Of a stretch of 64,000 bases of DNA, positions 8,947 to 17,722 are shown one piece after another. The stretch is from Devosia salina. Its GTDB lineage: Bacteria > Pseudomonadota > Alphaproteobacteria > Rhizobiales > Devosiaceae. Location of the stretch: assembly GCF_019504385.1 (NCBI RefSeq), contig NZ_CP080590.1, positions 538,001 through 602,000 of the forward strand, read 5' to 3'. A model generated the notes under the pieces. It did no database searches and was not told the origin of the DNA. It saw nothing but the letters and a program-made list of their open reading frames with translations. Position 1 is the stretch's first letter, and each line of letters opens with the position of its first letter. Position numbers and translations under genes: made by a program.

Positions 8947-9175
8947 GCGCGCTCCACGCCGTTAAGCATGACCTCACACGTCGAACACTTGTCCGATGTA
9001 GCAGATTTTCGCGCCCGCTAGGGTGAAATGGTCAACAAAAGGTTAACAGAGGCCAGGACGGGGCGATGCTCCGGCACCCAGGCGAACCGGCAAGCGTTCG
9101 TGCGTGACCCACCCGCCTCTTGTTGCGCAACAGCCCCCGTGGCTTCGCCAAGCGTCAGTAATGAGGTGACTGCCC

Positions 9176-9535
9176 ATGCAAAAACCCAGGATATACCTAA
9201 GACCCCGTCTGGTCGGCGCCCTCGCCGCCTTTCTCATGGCGGGCACCGCCGTGCCCGCCCTTGGCTTCGATCCCAAGGTGCATGACGAGATAGAGTTCCA
9301 GCTCAATTGTTACGTCCTGCTCTGGACCGATCCGGACAAGCATGTTGAGGTCTGTAAGCCCGCCCCGATCCCGACCAGCGGCAACACGCTGGCGACGCAG
9401 GGTGGGGCTGCCGCTCCACCGCCACCACCACCCCCGCCGCCCCCGCCACCACCGCCGGAAGTCACCGACGATGATGACGAGTGTGAGGCCGGTCAGGTCA
9501 TCACCCCCTGCGGCTGCGCCTATCCGGAGGCATGA
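9176..9535 (+). CDS. Small secreted polyproline, acidic, Cys-containing protein
   Basis: I do not recognise this 119-residue protein. It has a convincing signal peptide (basic RPRLVG then a hydrophobic stretch, cleavage near VPALG at about residue 30). The mature part holds a Cys pair (NCYVLLWTD, VEVCKP), a run of 14 prolines at about residues 80-94, an acidic DDDDE patch, and a Cys-rich end (CEAGQVITPCGCAYPEA). The four to five cysteines suggest disulfides in the periplasm. The start has GAGGTG seven bases upstream. The GGAGG ribosome site of the next gene lies inside its last codons, and the stop and next start are one base apart, so the two are translationally coupled. Confidence 0.75.
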   Translation: MQKPRIYLRPRLVGALAAFLMAGTAVPALGFDPKVHDEIEFQLNCYVLLWTDPDKHVEVCKPAPIPTSGNTLATQGGAAAPPPPPPPPPPPPPPEVTDDDDECEAGQVITPCGCAYPEA

Positions 9536-9536
9536 T

Positions 9537-10718
9537 GTGAGGCGACGCGTTCTGCTCGCGTGGGGGGGTGGCGCTGGCCGAGGCCATGTCGTCACCCTCA
9601 AGGTCATGGCCGAAGCACTGGGCAACCAGTACGACTATGACGCTGCCCTCTGCCGCATGGACCATGCGGCAGAGCTCTCCCACCTGTGCGACGCAGTCTA
9701 TCCCTCCGCCGGGCTCTACAATCAGCGTCAACTCCGCAAGGCCGCGGGCTCTCCTGGCACGGCGACCTGGGGCGATTTCCTGGGCGATCTGGTCTTCGCC
9801 TATCCCGAACGACTGCAATTGCAGTTCGACTGGTGGGTCGAGGTGCTGCGCACCCGGCGGATCGACCTGCTCGTCGCCGATTTTGCGCCGGTATCCATGC
9901 TTGCGGCGCGTGCGCTTGGCATTCCCTCGGTTTGCGTCGGCACCGGCTATTCCGCGCCGCCTCCCGGCATGGATGCCTTTCCCATTCTGCTTTCGCAATA
10001 TTCGACGCTCGTGCACGACGAAGCCGTCCTGCTCGACAATGTGAACGCCTTGCTCAAGCGCGCCGGCGCCGCGCCGATGGATTGCCTTTCTGATGTGTAC
10101 CGGGCCTCGGTTTCCATGCCGCGCACCATCAGGCAGCTCGATCCCTATGATGGCATGCGCGCCGAAAGCCTGCTGCCCCCGCTCAACGAGGCGGTGCCGC
10201 GCAGCACCGGCACGGGTGAGGAGATCTTTGTCTATTTCTCCACCGCCGAGACGGCCTATGCTCCCATTGTCGAAGCGCTCTGCGCCGTCAAGCTGCCGGT
10301 TCGCGCTTACCTGCCGGGGGCGGATGCGGACTTGCTCGCGCGGCTGGCCCGTGCCGGGGTGACGGTGGAAACCGCGCCGGTCGCGGCCGACCTGATCGCC
10401 ATGCGCACCCGCCTCATGCTCAATGCCGGCCAGCACGGCACATTATGCATGGGCCTGGGTCTGGGCCTTCCACAACTGGCATTTCCCCAGCATCTGGAAC
10501 ACGAATATCACGCGCGGCGCGCCGCCGAGCTGGGAGCCGTCGATATCGTGCCCTATCGCAGCTGGGAGGCAGATCGCATTGTGGCCGCCATCGACGATAT
10601 GCACGCCGATGGAGACCGAACCGTCCGCGTGCGGGCACTGTCAGAAGCACTGGATCCCGATCTCTTCGGCAATATCGGGGCGCTGGTGCGGGGGCGGGTC
10701 GAGCCGCTGCTGGCCTGA
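9537..10718 (+). CDS. GT-B fold glycosyltransferase (UGT/MurG-like)
   Basis: The 393-residue frame is read from a GTG at 9537, with GGAGG at 9526-9530 six bases upstream. The N-terminus (RVLLAWGGGAGRGHVVTLKVMA) is the glycine-rich acceptor-side loop of GT-B glycosyltransferases. The C-terminal half has LMLNAGQHGTLCMGLGLGLPQLAFP and a following HLEHEYHA, matching the nucleotide-sugar-binding region of UGT/MGT-like enzymes, where a conserved Gly-His-Gly-Thr sits in the sugar-nucleotide pocket. The acceptor is unknown. Its tight coupling to a secreted polyproline protein is unusual and might mean that the pair acts on one cell-envelope substrate; this is inference. ileS follows after about 80 bases. 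Confidence 0.82.
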   Translation: MRRRVLLAWGGGAGRGHVVTLKVMAEALGNQYDYDAALCRMDHAAELSHLCDAVYPSAGLYNQRQLRKAAGSPGTATWGDFLGDLVFAYPERLQLQFDWWVEVLRTRRIDLLVADFAPVSMLAARALGIPSVCVGTGYSAPPPGMDAFPILLSQYSTLVHDEAVLLDNVNALLKRAGAAPMDCLSDVYRASVSMPRTIRQLDPYDGMRAESLLPPLNEAVPRSTGTGEEIFVYFSTAETAYAPIVEALCAVKLPVRAYLPGADADLLARLARAGVTVETAPVAADLIAMRTRLMLNAGQHGTLCMGLGLGLPQLAFPQHLEHEYHARRAAELGAVDIVPYRSWEADRIVAAIDDMHADGDRTVRVRALSEALDPDLFGNIGALVRGRVEPLLA

Positions 10719-10797
10719 ACGCGGCAAATCAGCCTTTGCCCCGGCCGCCTTGCCTTGCTAAAAGGCGCGCAAATCTTCCAAAACCGATTGCCGATCC

Positions 10798-13700
10798 ATG
10801 AACGACACCGCTGCCAGCGCGACCGAAAAAGACTATTCGGCCACGCTTTTCCTGCCGGAAACCGACTTTCCCATGCGCGCCGGGCTTCCCCAGCGCGAGC
10901 CCGACTGGCTCAAGCGTTGGGAAGACATGGACATTTATGCGCTGCAGCGCGAGCAGGCCAAGGATCGTCCGCTCTTCACCCTGCATGACGGCCCGCCCTA
11001 TGCCAATGGCAATATCCATATCGGCCACGCGCTCAACAAGACGCTGAAGGACCTGGTGTCCCGCTCCATGCAGATGCTGGGGTTCAACTCGGCCTATGTG
11101 CCGGGCTGGGATTGTCACGGCCTGCCCATCGAATGGAAGATCGAGGAGCAGTACCGCGCCAGGGGCAAGGACAAGAACGAGGTCCCGGTGGTCGAATTCC
11201 GCCAGGAATGCCGCGCCTTTGCCGAACAATGGGTCGATGTGCAGCGCGAGGAATTCAAGCGCCTCGGCATTTTGGGCGAATGGGACAATCCCTATCTCAC
11301 CATGAGCTTCGACGCCGAAGCCCAGATCGCGCGCGAGCTGATGAAGGTCTCGATGACCGGCCAGCTCTACCGTGGTTCCAAGCCCGTCATGTGGTCGGTG
11401 GTCGAGCGCACGGCTTTGGCTGAAGCCGAGATCGAATATGCTGACTACGAGAGCGACACCATCTGGGTGAAGTTCCCGGTCTCGCGCATCCAGTCGGTCG
11501 ACGGCAACGACACCGATGAAATCATCGCCCATCGCGAGCACCTGACCGGCGCCAGCGTCGTCATCTGGACCACCACCCCCTGGACCATCCCGGCCAACCG
11601 GGCCATCAGCTTCTCGAACCGCATCGAATATGGCCTCTACGAGGTCACCCATGCGCCTGCAGAAAACTGGGCCAAGACTGGCGACAAGCTGATCCTGGCC
11701 GACAAGCTCGCGGCCGAAGTCTTCGCCAAGGCCAAGGTGGAAAACTTTGTGCGTCTGCAGGACGTGCCCGCATCGGTGCTTGCCGGCATTTCGGCGCACC
11801 ATCCTCTGCGCGGTCTCGCCGGCGGCTACGAGTTTGCCGTGCCCCTGCTCGATGGCGAGCACGTCACCGACGATGCCGGTACGGGCTTCGTCCATACCGC
11901 GCCTGGCCATGGTCTCGACGACTTTGGTATCTGGATGGAATCCACCCGCCTCCTGCAGGAGCGCGGCATCGACCCCGCAATCCCCTATTGCGTCGACGAT
12001 GGCGGCTTCTACACCAAGGATGCGCCCGGCTTCGATGGCGCCCGCGTCATCGATGACAATGGCAAGAAGGGCGATGCCAACCAGCGCGTCATCACCGCGC
12101 TCGCCGAACACGGCAACATCATTGCCCGCGGCCGGGTGAAGCATCAATATCCCCATTCCTGGCGCTCCAAGAAGCCGGTCATCTTCCGCAACACGCCGCA
12201 ATGGTTCGTCTATATGGACAAGCCAATTGTCGCCGCAGGCACCACTTCTCCTTCTCCCCTTGTGGGAGAAGGTGCCCGGAGGGCGGATGAGGGGTCTCTT
12301 CCCGACACCCTGCGCGCCCGCGCCCTCAAATCCATCGACGCGACAAAATTCTACCCCGCCGCCGGGCAGAACCGCCTGCGCGCCATGATCGCGGATCGCC
12401 CCGACTGGGTGCTCTCGCGCCAGCGCGCCTGGGGCGTGCCGATCACCGTCTTCGTCAACAAGCAGACCAACGAAATCCTGCGCGACGAAGCGGTCAATCA
12501 CCGCATCGCCCAGTCCTTCGAGGAAGAGGGCGCCGACGCCTGGTACAAGCCCGGTGCCGCCGAGCGCTATCTCGGGTCCGACTACAGGAGCGAAGACTAC
12601 GAGATGGTCACCGACGTCCTCGACGTCTGGTTCGATTCCGGCTCGACCCACTCCTTCGTGCTGCGCAACAAGCAGAAATGGCCGCATCTGAAATTCCCGG
12701 CCTCGATGTATCTCGAAGGCTCGGATCAGCATCGCGGCTGGTTCCATTCCTCGCTGCTCGAAAGCTGCGCCACCAACGGCTACGCGCCCTATGACAGCGT
12801 CCTCACCCATGGCTTCACCATGGATGGCGAGGGCCGCAAGATGAGCAAGTCGCTGGGCAATGTCGTCGCCCCGCAGGAGATCATCAAGCAGTTCGGCGCC
12901 GACATCCTTCGCCTCTGGGTCGCCTCCTCCGACTATTCGGAAGACCTGCGCCTGGGCAAGGAGATCATCCAGACCACCGTCGACAGCTATCGCAAGCTCC
13001 GCAACACCCTGCGCTGGCTCCTGGGCAACCTCGCTCATTTCAAGGCCGATGATGTCGTCGACGCCAGGGACATGCCCGAGCTCGAGCGGCTCATGCTGCA
13101 TCGGCTGGCCCAGCTCGATACCGGCGTGCGCGCCGCCTACAAGGAATATGACTACCGCAAGGTCGTCACGCTCCTCACCAACTTCATGAACATCGAACTC
13201 TCGGCCTTCTATTTCGATATCCGCAAGGACACGCTCTATTGCGACCCGATCAGCTCCATCAAGCGCCGCTCGGCGCTGACCGTGCTCGATCACCTGTTCA
13301 ATGCGCTCACCGCCTGGCTCGCCCCCATCCTGGTCTTCACCATGGAAGAGTGCTGGCTTGAGCGGCACCCCGAAGAAGGCTCCTCGGTCCACCTCCGTCT
13401 CTTCCCGGAAATCCCGGAAAGCTGGCTCGACACTGATCTCGCCAGCAAGTGGCAGCTCATCCGCGCGGTCCGCCGGGTGGTGACCGGCGCGCTCGAGATC
13501 GAACGCCGCGAAAAGCGCATCGGCTCCTCGCTCGAAGCCGCCCCGCAGGTTTATGTCGCCGATCCGCGCTATATCGTGGCGCTCGAAGGCCAGGACCTGG
13601 CAGAAATCGCCATCACCTCGGCGATCCAGGTCAAGCAGAACGAAGGCCCGTCCGAGGCTTTCCGCCTCGAGGATGTGCCCGGCGTTTCGGTGGTCCCGGC

Positions 13701-13830
13701 GCTGGCCGAAGGCAAGCGCTGCGCCCGCTCCTGGAAGGTGCTGCCCGAAGTCGGCTCCGACCCGGAATACCCCGATGTCTCCCCGCGCGATGCCCAGGCC
13801 CTGCGCGAACGCGCCGCGGCAGGTCTCTGA
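10798..13830 (+). CDS. ileS: Isoleucyl-tRNA synthetase with in-frame palindrome insertion
   Basis: This 1010-residue class Ia synthetase charges tRNA-Ile in the cytoplasm. It has the HIGH motif (NGNIHIGHALNK, about residue 70), the editing domain with TTTPWTIPANRAI, and the KMSKS motif (GRKMSKSLGN, about residue 680). The anticodon-binding domain follows. The C-terminal Cys4 zinc module of E. coli IleS is not visible; only one Cys remains in GKRCARSWKVLPE. Residues about 482-500 (SPSPLVGEGARRADEG) are the translation of a palindromic repeat inserted in frame between the editing/insert region and the catalytic core. The frame is intact, so the enzyme is presumably functional. lspA starts three bases after the stop. 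Confidence 0.97.
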   Translation: MNDTAASATEKDYSATLFLPETDFPMRAGLPQREPDWLKRWEDMDIYALQREQAKDRPLFTLHDGPPYANGNIHIGHALNKTLKDLVSRSMQMLGFNSAYVPGWDCHGLPIEWKIEEQYRARGKDKNEVPVVEFRQECRAFAEQWVDVQREEFKRLGILGEWDNPYLTMSFDAEAQIARELMKVSMTGQLYRGSKPVMWSVVERTALAEAEIEYADYESDTIWVKFPVSRIQSVDGNDTDEIIAHREHLTGASVVIWTTTPWTIPANRAISFSNRIEYGLYEVTHAPAENWAKTGDKLILADKLAAEVFAKAKVENFVRLQDVPASVLAGISAHHPLRGLAGGYEFAVPLLDGEHVTDDAGTGFVHTAPGHGLDDFGIWMESTRLLQERGIDPAIPYCVDDGGFYTKDAPGFDGARVIDDNGKKGDANQRVITALAEHGNIIARGRVKHQYPHSWRSKKPVIFRNTPQWFVYMDKPIVAAGTTSPSPLVGEGARRADEGSLPDTLRARALKSIDATKFYPAAGQNRLRAMIADRPDWVLSRQRAWGVPITVFVNKQTNEILRDEAVNHRIAQSFEEEGADAWYKPGAAERYLGSDYRSEDYEMVTDVLDVWFDSGSTHSFVLRNKQKWPHLKFPASMYLEGSDQHRGWFHSSLLESCATNGYAPYDSVLTHGFTMDGEGRKMSKSLGNVVAPQEIIKQFGADILRLWVASSDYSEDLRLGKEIIQTTVDSYRKLRNTLRWLLGNLAHFKADDVVDARDMPELERLMLHRLAQLDTGVRAAYKEYDYRKVVTLLTNFMNIELSAFYFDIRKDTLYCDPISSIKRRSALTVLDHLFNALTAWLAPILVFTMEECWLERHPEEGSSVHLRLFPEIPESWLDTDLASKWQLIRAVRRVVTGALEIERREKRIGSSLEAAPQVYVADPRYIVALEGQDLAEIAITSAIQVKQNEGPSEAFRLEDVPGVSVVPALAEGKRCARSWKVLPEVGSDPEYPDVSPRDAQALRERAAAGL
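12246..12296 (+). repeat. Palindromic element (type D) inside ileS
   Basis: CTTCTCCCC and GGGAGAAGG form a stem here, followed by CCCGGAGGG and GGATGAGGGG. The same design is seen at 59267-59318 between rsmE and ubiA. It is translated as SPSPLVGEGARRADEGS within IleS and does not break the frame. It lies in a loop between conserved blocks (VYMDKPIV and LRARALKSIDATKFYP). Confidence 0.85.
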
Positions 13831-13832
13831 CC

Positions 13833-14399
13833 TTGGCAGCCATCGCGCGCCTCAACATTTCGGTGATCGCCTCCCTCATGGCGGCGATCATCGCCTTTGG
13901 GCTCGATCGAGGGCAGAAGGCATTTCACATTGCCGCCGAATGCTACGCCATCGGCGCGAGCGCCTGTGTCAGCTTTCCCTATTTCTACCAGCCCTTGTCG
14001 CTCACCGGCTGGCGCGGCGGCGAGATGATCAGCGTCACGCCCTTCTTCGATTATGTGCTGGTCTGGAATACCGGCATTTCCTACGGCCTGCTCGATGGCC
14101 TCCCGGTCTGGAGCCTGGGCCTGATCATGCTGGTCGCGGTCGCTGCGCTCTCGGTCTGGTGGTGGCGCGCCAGCGATCTGCTCGTGCGCCTCGGACTGGC
14201 GCTCTGCGTCGGCGGCGCGCTGTCCAATGCGCTGGATCGCCTGGTCTATGGCGCGGTCGCCGATTTCTTCCACTTCCACTGGGGAAGCTGGTCGTTCTAC
14301 ATCTTCAACCTGGCCGATGTCGCCATCACCCTGGGCGTGATCCTGCTCTTCGTCGACCTGCTCGGGCCCAGGCGGCGATCGACAAAGCGCCCCGCGTGA
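13833..14399 (+). CDS. lspA: Lipoprotein signal peptidase (signal peptidase II)
   Basis: LspA is the inner-membrane aspartic peptidase that removes the signal peptide of prolipoproteins. From the TTG at 13833 the product is 188 residues with four hydrophobic segments. The two catalytic aspartates are visible in the conserved blocks: NALDRLVYGAVADFF and FNLADVAITLGV. NTGISYGLLDG matches the conserved N-T-G motif. The start is three bases past the ileS stop, as in the ileS-lspA pair of many proteobacteria, and AGG at the ileS end can serve as ribosome site. A lipoprotein gene, a possible substrate, comes directly after it. Confidence 0.93.
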   Translation: MAAIARLNISVIASLMAAIIAFGLDRGQKAFHIAAECYAIGASACVSFPYFYQPLSLTGWRGGEMISVTPFFDYVLVWNTGISYGLLDGLPVWSLGLIMLVAVAALSVWWWRASDLLVRLGLALCVGGALSNALDRLVYGAVADFFHFHWGSWSFYIFNLADVAITLGVILLFVDLLGPRRRSTKRPA

Positions 14400-14484
14400 G
14401 CCGCGCCGATCACTGTGCTGCCAGAATCTGGTCTTAGCAGTAGGAATGCGCTATAAGCGCCGCCGATATCGTAAGGGAATTTGC

Positions 14485-15180
14485 ATGCATATTGCATTGA
14501 CCGGGCAGACAGCTGCCATTCGGACCGTCGCAAAGGCCGGTCTTGCCGCTTTGGGGCTGATGGCGACGCTGGCGCTTGCAGGCTGCACCACGGTCGAAGG
14601 CACCAACGCCATGACGGATTTCGGCACCTTCGAACGCGAGGTGATGAACACCACCGCGCGCGGCGTCGGCCTCATTCCGGGCGATCCGCCCAAGGAAGAT
14701 CTGACCATGGCGCGCGCGCCCCTGGTGCTGCCCAAGTCCGAAACCGATCTGCCCACGCCCACCACCCAGGTCGCCGCGGCACAATTGCCGGCCAATAGCG
14801 ACACGGTGCAGATCGACACCACCAATCTCAGCCAGAACGACATTACCCTGCTGCGCAATGCGCGTGTCGTCGATATGCGCACCCTGGGTGGACGTCCGCT
14901 CACCGAGGCCGAGGCGCGCCAGCTCACCGCACGCATGCAGCGGGCCAACATGGCGGTCACCGCCAATAATGAGCGTCCGCTCTATCTGCCTCCGGCCGAA
15001 TATTTCACCCGCGTCGGCGATGCGCAGCTCGTCTGCCGCGCCGCTTCGGGTGAACTGGTCTCGCTGCGTGACGAACGCTGCCCCGAAGACGTACGCAAGG
15101 CCCTGCAGCGCCAGGGTCCGACATCGGCCATCCTGGGGAGCAAGGATGCGCGCCTGAGCGCCACCGAATCGGGTCTCTGA
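14485..15180 (+). CDS. Putative lipoprotein
   Basis: The 231-residue product begins at the ATG at 14485 (AAGGGA upstream); an in-frame upstream ATG at 14446 would only add a basic extension. A signal peptide ends in the lipobox LALAGC, so Cys about 33 should be lipidated and the protein anchored in a membrane. The mature part is Ala/Thr-rich and mostly polar, with no enzymatic motif I recognise. Its C-terminal half (LRNARVVDMRTLGGRPLTEA onward) looks folded. The position right after lspA suggests co-expression. Function is unknown. Confidence 0.8.
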   Translation: MHIALTGQTAAIRTVAKAGLAALGLMATLALAGCTTVEGTNAMTDFGTFEREVMNTTARGVGLIPGDPPKEDLTMARAPLVLPKSETDLPTPTTQVAAAQLPANSDTVQIDTTNLSQNDITLLRNARVVDMRTLGGRPLTEAEARQLTARMQRANMAVTANNERPLYLPPAEYFTRVGDAQLVCRAASGELVSLRDERCPEDVRKALQRQGPTSAILGSKDARLSATESGL

Positions 15181-15307
15181 TCCGGCACGATTGCCCACCG
15201 ACTCTCAGCGGCCGGAATTTTCCGGCCGCTTTGCCTTTTCCTCGCGCCGCCCGCCACGACGATCCCGCTCGTGGCATCATGGGTCCCGCATGCCAGAAAG
15301 TGCTCCA

Positions 15308-16981
15308 ATGAGCGACACCCCCAAACAGCCCGAAACCGCCGATCGTCTGGCCAAGGTCATCGCCCGCGCCGGCCTCTGCTCGCGTCGCGATGCCGAGGGC
15401 TGGATTGCCGATGGCCGGGTTGCCGTCAACGGCAAGACCGTGCTGACCCCGGCCTTCAACGTCACCAGCCGCGACAAGATCGCCGTCGATGGCCTGCCGC
15501 TGGCGGCCCGCCAGGGCACCCGCGTCTGGCTCTACAACAAGCCTGCTGGCCTGGTTGTCACCGAGAAGGACCCCGAGGGGCGCCCCACCATTTTCGAGGA
15601 GCTCGACCGCAAGGGTCTGCCGCGCGTCCTCACTGTCGGCCGCCTCGATATCAATACCGAGGGCCTGCTGCTGCTGACCAATGATGGCGGCCTCAAGCGC
15701 GTGCTCGAACTCCCCTCCACCGGCTGGCTGCGCCGCTATCGCGTGCGCGCCTTCGGCTCGGTCACCCAGGCCCAGCTCGACAGCCTCAAGCACGGCATCA
15801 CCGTCGAAGGTGTGCAATACGGCCCCATCACGGCGACCCTGGAACGCGAGCAGGGCAGCAATGTCTGGCTGGTGCTGGGTCTGCGCGAGGGCAAGAACCG
15901 CGAGGTCAAGAATGTCCTCGGCTCGCTCGGCCTTGAGGTCAATCGCCTGATCCGCATTTCCTACGGCCCCTTCCAGCTCGGCGATTTGCCCGAGGGCGGC
16001 GTCGAAATGGTCAAGTCCCGCATGCTGCGCGACCAGCTGGGCAAGAAGCTGGCCGAATCCGCCGGCGTCGATTTCGAAAGCGAGGCTCCCGATATGGTGC
16101 AGCCCGCGCCGCGCGACGAACGCCCCGTGCGCTCGCCGCGTGATCGTGCGCCGCTGCGCCCCCGCCCTGCCGGGCGTGATGCTGGGCCGCGTGGATATGA
16201 CGAGGATCGTCCGATCCGTGCCCGCCGCGTGCATTTCGAGGATGACGAGGGCCGCGCCCCGGAGGCCTATGAGCCCAAGGGCCCCGGCCGCCAGCGTCCC
16301 GATCGCGACGACCAACCCGCCCGGTCCTTCGGCAAGCCCGCCGCCCGCCCTGAACGCGGCGACCGTCCGGACCGTTCGGAAGGCCGCAAATCCTTTGGCG
16401 ACCGCCCCAAGCGTGACTTCTCGGATCGCCCCAAGCGCGACTTCGGCGACAAGCCGGCCCGTTCCTTCGGCGATCGGCCCGCGCGTGGACCCCGCCCCGA
16501 GGGGCGCTTCGAGGATCGCCCCAAGCGCAGTTTTGGCGACAAGCCGGCGCGCGGCGGGTTCTCCGAGCGTCCGAAGAAGGATTTTGGCGATCGTCCCAAG
16601 CGCGATTTCGGCGACAAGCCGGCCCGGTCCTTCAGCGATCGGCCCGCGCGTGGACCCCGCCCCGAAGGGCGCTACGAGGATCGTCCCAAGCGTGACTATG
16701 GCGATCGGCCCCAGCGCTCCTTTGGCGACAAGCCAGCCCGGGGCCCGCGTCCGGACAAGCCGTTTGGTGATCGTCCGCCCCGCCGCGACGACCGCCCGCA
16801 GGGCGGGCGCCCCAATGCCAAGTCCTTTGGTGACCGGCCCCAGTCTGGCCGCCCCGGTGGCAAGCCGTTTTCGGGCAAGCCCGGCGGGCGTCCTGCCGCT
16901 GGCCGCCCCACGGGTGGTCGCCCTGCCGGCAATCGCCCCACGGGTGGCCGTCCGTCCGGTCCGCGCAAGCCGCGCCCCTGA
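15308..16981 (+). CDS. rluB: Ribosomal large subunit pseudouridine synthase with long basic repeat tail
   Basis: RluB-type enzymes convert uridine in helix 89-90 of 23S rRNA to pseudouridine. The first about 255 residues hold an S4 RNA-binding domain (RLAKVIARAGLCSRRDAEGWI) and the RsuA/RluB catalytic core with GRLDINTEGLLLLTNDG, which contains the catalytic Asp. The remaining 300 residues are an unstructured, strongly charged tail rich in Arg, Asp, Pro, Gly and Phe. It is built from repeats of the form SFGDKPARG and PRPEGR.EDRPKR. Such tails in this family are thought to bind RNA. Total length is 557 residues, about twice the core. The ATG at 15308 is preferred; 15290 is an alternative. Confidence 0.93.
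   Translation: MSDTPKQPETADRLAKVIARAGLCSRRDAEGWIADGRVAVNGKTVLTPAFNVTSRDKIAVDGLPLAARQGTRVWLYNKPAGLVVTEKDPEGRPTIFEELDRKGLPRVLTVGRLDINTEGLLLLTNDGGLKRVLELPSTGWLRRYRVRAFGSVTQAQLDSLKHGITVEGVQYGPITATLEREQGSNVWLVLGLREGKNREVKNVLGSLGLEVNRLIRISYGPFQLGDLPEGGVEMVKSRMLRDQLGKKLAESAGVDFESEAPDMVQPAPRDERPVRSPRDRAPLRPRPAGRDAGPRGYDEDRPIRARRVHFEDDEGRAPEAYEPKGPGRQRPDRDDQPARSFGKPAARPERGDRPDRSEGRKSFGDRPKRDFSDRPKRDFGDKPARSFGDRPARGPRPEGRFEDRPKRSFGDKPARGGFSERPKKDFGDRPKRDFGDKPARSFSDRPARGPRPEGRYEDRPKRDYGDRPQRSFGDKPARGPRPDKPFGDRPPRRDDRPQGGRPNAKSFGDRPQSGRPGGKPFSGKPGGRPAAGRPTGGRPAGNRPTGGRPSGPRKPRP
16436..16692 (+). repeat. Tandem duplication within the rluB tail
   Basis: A 92-bp segment at 16436-16527 recurs at 16601-16692 with about six differences, a period of 165 bp. 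Both copies encode RDFGDKPARSF.DRPARGPR followed by PEGR.EDRPKR. Shorter variants surround them. The differences are partly synonymous, so the repeats seem maintained at protein level. Confidence 0.85.
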
Positions 16982-16995
16982 CGCACTCGGAGTAC

Positions 16996-17064
16996 ACCCT
17001 CCCCCGGAGTGGGGAGGGTAGCGGCGCTAGGCCCGAAGGGCCTTAGCAGAGCTAGGGTGGGGGC
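16996..17064 (+). repeat. Palindromic element (type A), rluB-rsmD gap
   Basis: CCCTCCCC/GGGGAGGG form a first stem, GGCCC-GAA-GGGCC a second, and the element ends in GGGTGGGGGC. A close copy lies at 25162-25229 upstream of cobN. It fills most of the rluB-rsmD gap. Confidence 0.85.
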
Positions 17065-17093
17065 GAATGGCCCACAACACCAACGGAGCCCTT

Positions 17094-17654
17094 ATGCGCA
17101 TCATCGGCGGCAAATTCCGTGGCAAGACCCTGTCTTCCCCCAGTGACGACAGCATCCGCCCCACTTCGGACCGCGCTCGCGAGTCGATGTTCAACATCCT
17201 TGGCTCGCGGCTCGGTCCGGTCCTTGCCGGCAAGCGGGTGCTCGACCTCTTTGCCGGCACCGGGGCGCTGGGTCTCGAAGCCCTTTCGCGTGGCGCCGAA
17301 CACGTCACATTCGTGGAAACCGGCGCTGAAGGCCGCGGCCTCATTCGCGATCACATCGAGGCTTTCGGGGCCGGCGGGGTCACCAAGCTCCTGCGCCGCG
17401 ATGCGACCGGCCTTGGCAAGCCTGGCACCTTCGGCCAGTTCGACCTCATCTTCCTCGATCCGCCATACAATCAGGGTCTGGGCGAAAAAGCTCTCGCCGA
17501 ACTGGCGGCCAATGGCTGGATCGCGCCCAATGCCACGATCGTCTGGGAAGAGGCTGCCGGTGCCGAGGTGACCATTCCTGCCGGCTTCACCCTGGAAGAC
17601 ACTCGCGAATACGGTGCGGCCGCGGTCCGGTTCCTCTCCTGGCCCGGCCAATGA
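17094..17654 (+). CDS. rsmD: 16S rRNA (guanine(966)-N2)-methyltransferase
   Basis: RsmD methylates G966 of 16S rRNA in the 30S subunit using S-adenosylmethionine. The 186-residue protein starts MRIIGGKFRGK, the family N-terminus. It has the SAM-binding loop VLDLFAGTGALGLEALSRGA and the catalytic LDPPYN motif typical of N2-guanine/N6-adenine methyltransferases. The ATG at 17094 has GGAG five bases upstream; the ATG at 17067 lies at the edge of the repeat element and is less likely. It stands alone after the repeat. Confidence 0.95.
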   Translation: MRIIGGKFRGKTLSSPSDDSIRPTSDRARESMFNILGSRLGPVLAGKRVLDLFAGTGALGLEALSRGAEHVTFVETGAEGRGLIRDHIEAFGAGGVTKLLRRDATGLGKPGTFGQFDLIFLDPPYNQGLGEKALAELAANGWIAPNATIVWEEAAGAEVTIPAGFTLEDTREYGAAAVRFLSWPGQ

Positions 17655-17722
17655 CATTCTGTTGATGAACTGAACCATCCCTGCGCCGCCGGGTTTGCTC
17701 CTGCACAACCCGGAGACCAATC

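Noticed and set aside
10729..13392. An 887-codon open frame on the minus strand across ileS
   Set aside because: It is a shadow of ileS caused by high GC; its translation is low-complexity and lacks any domain, whereas the plus strand encodes a full synthetase.
16140..17021. Proline/alanine-rich frames within rluB resembling structural proteins
   Set aside because: These are alternate frames of the repetitive rluB tail.
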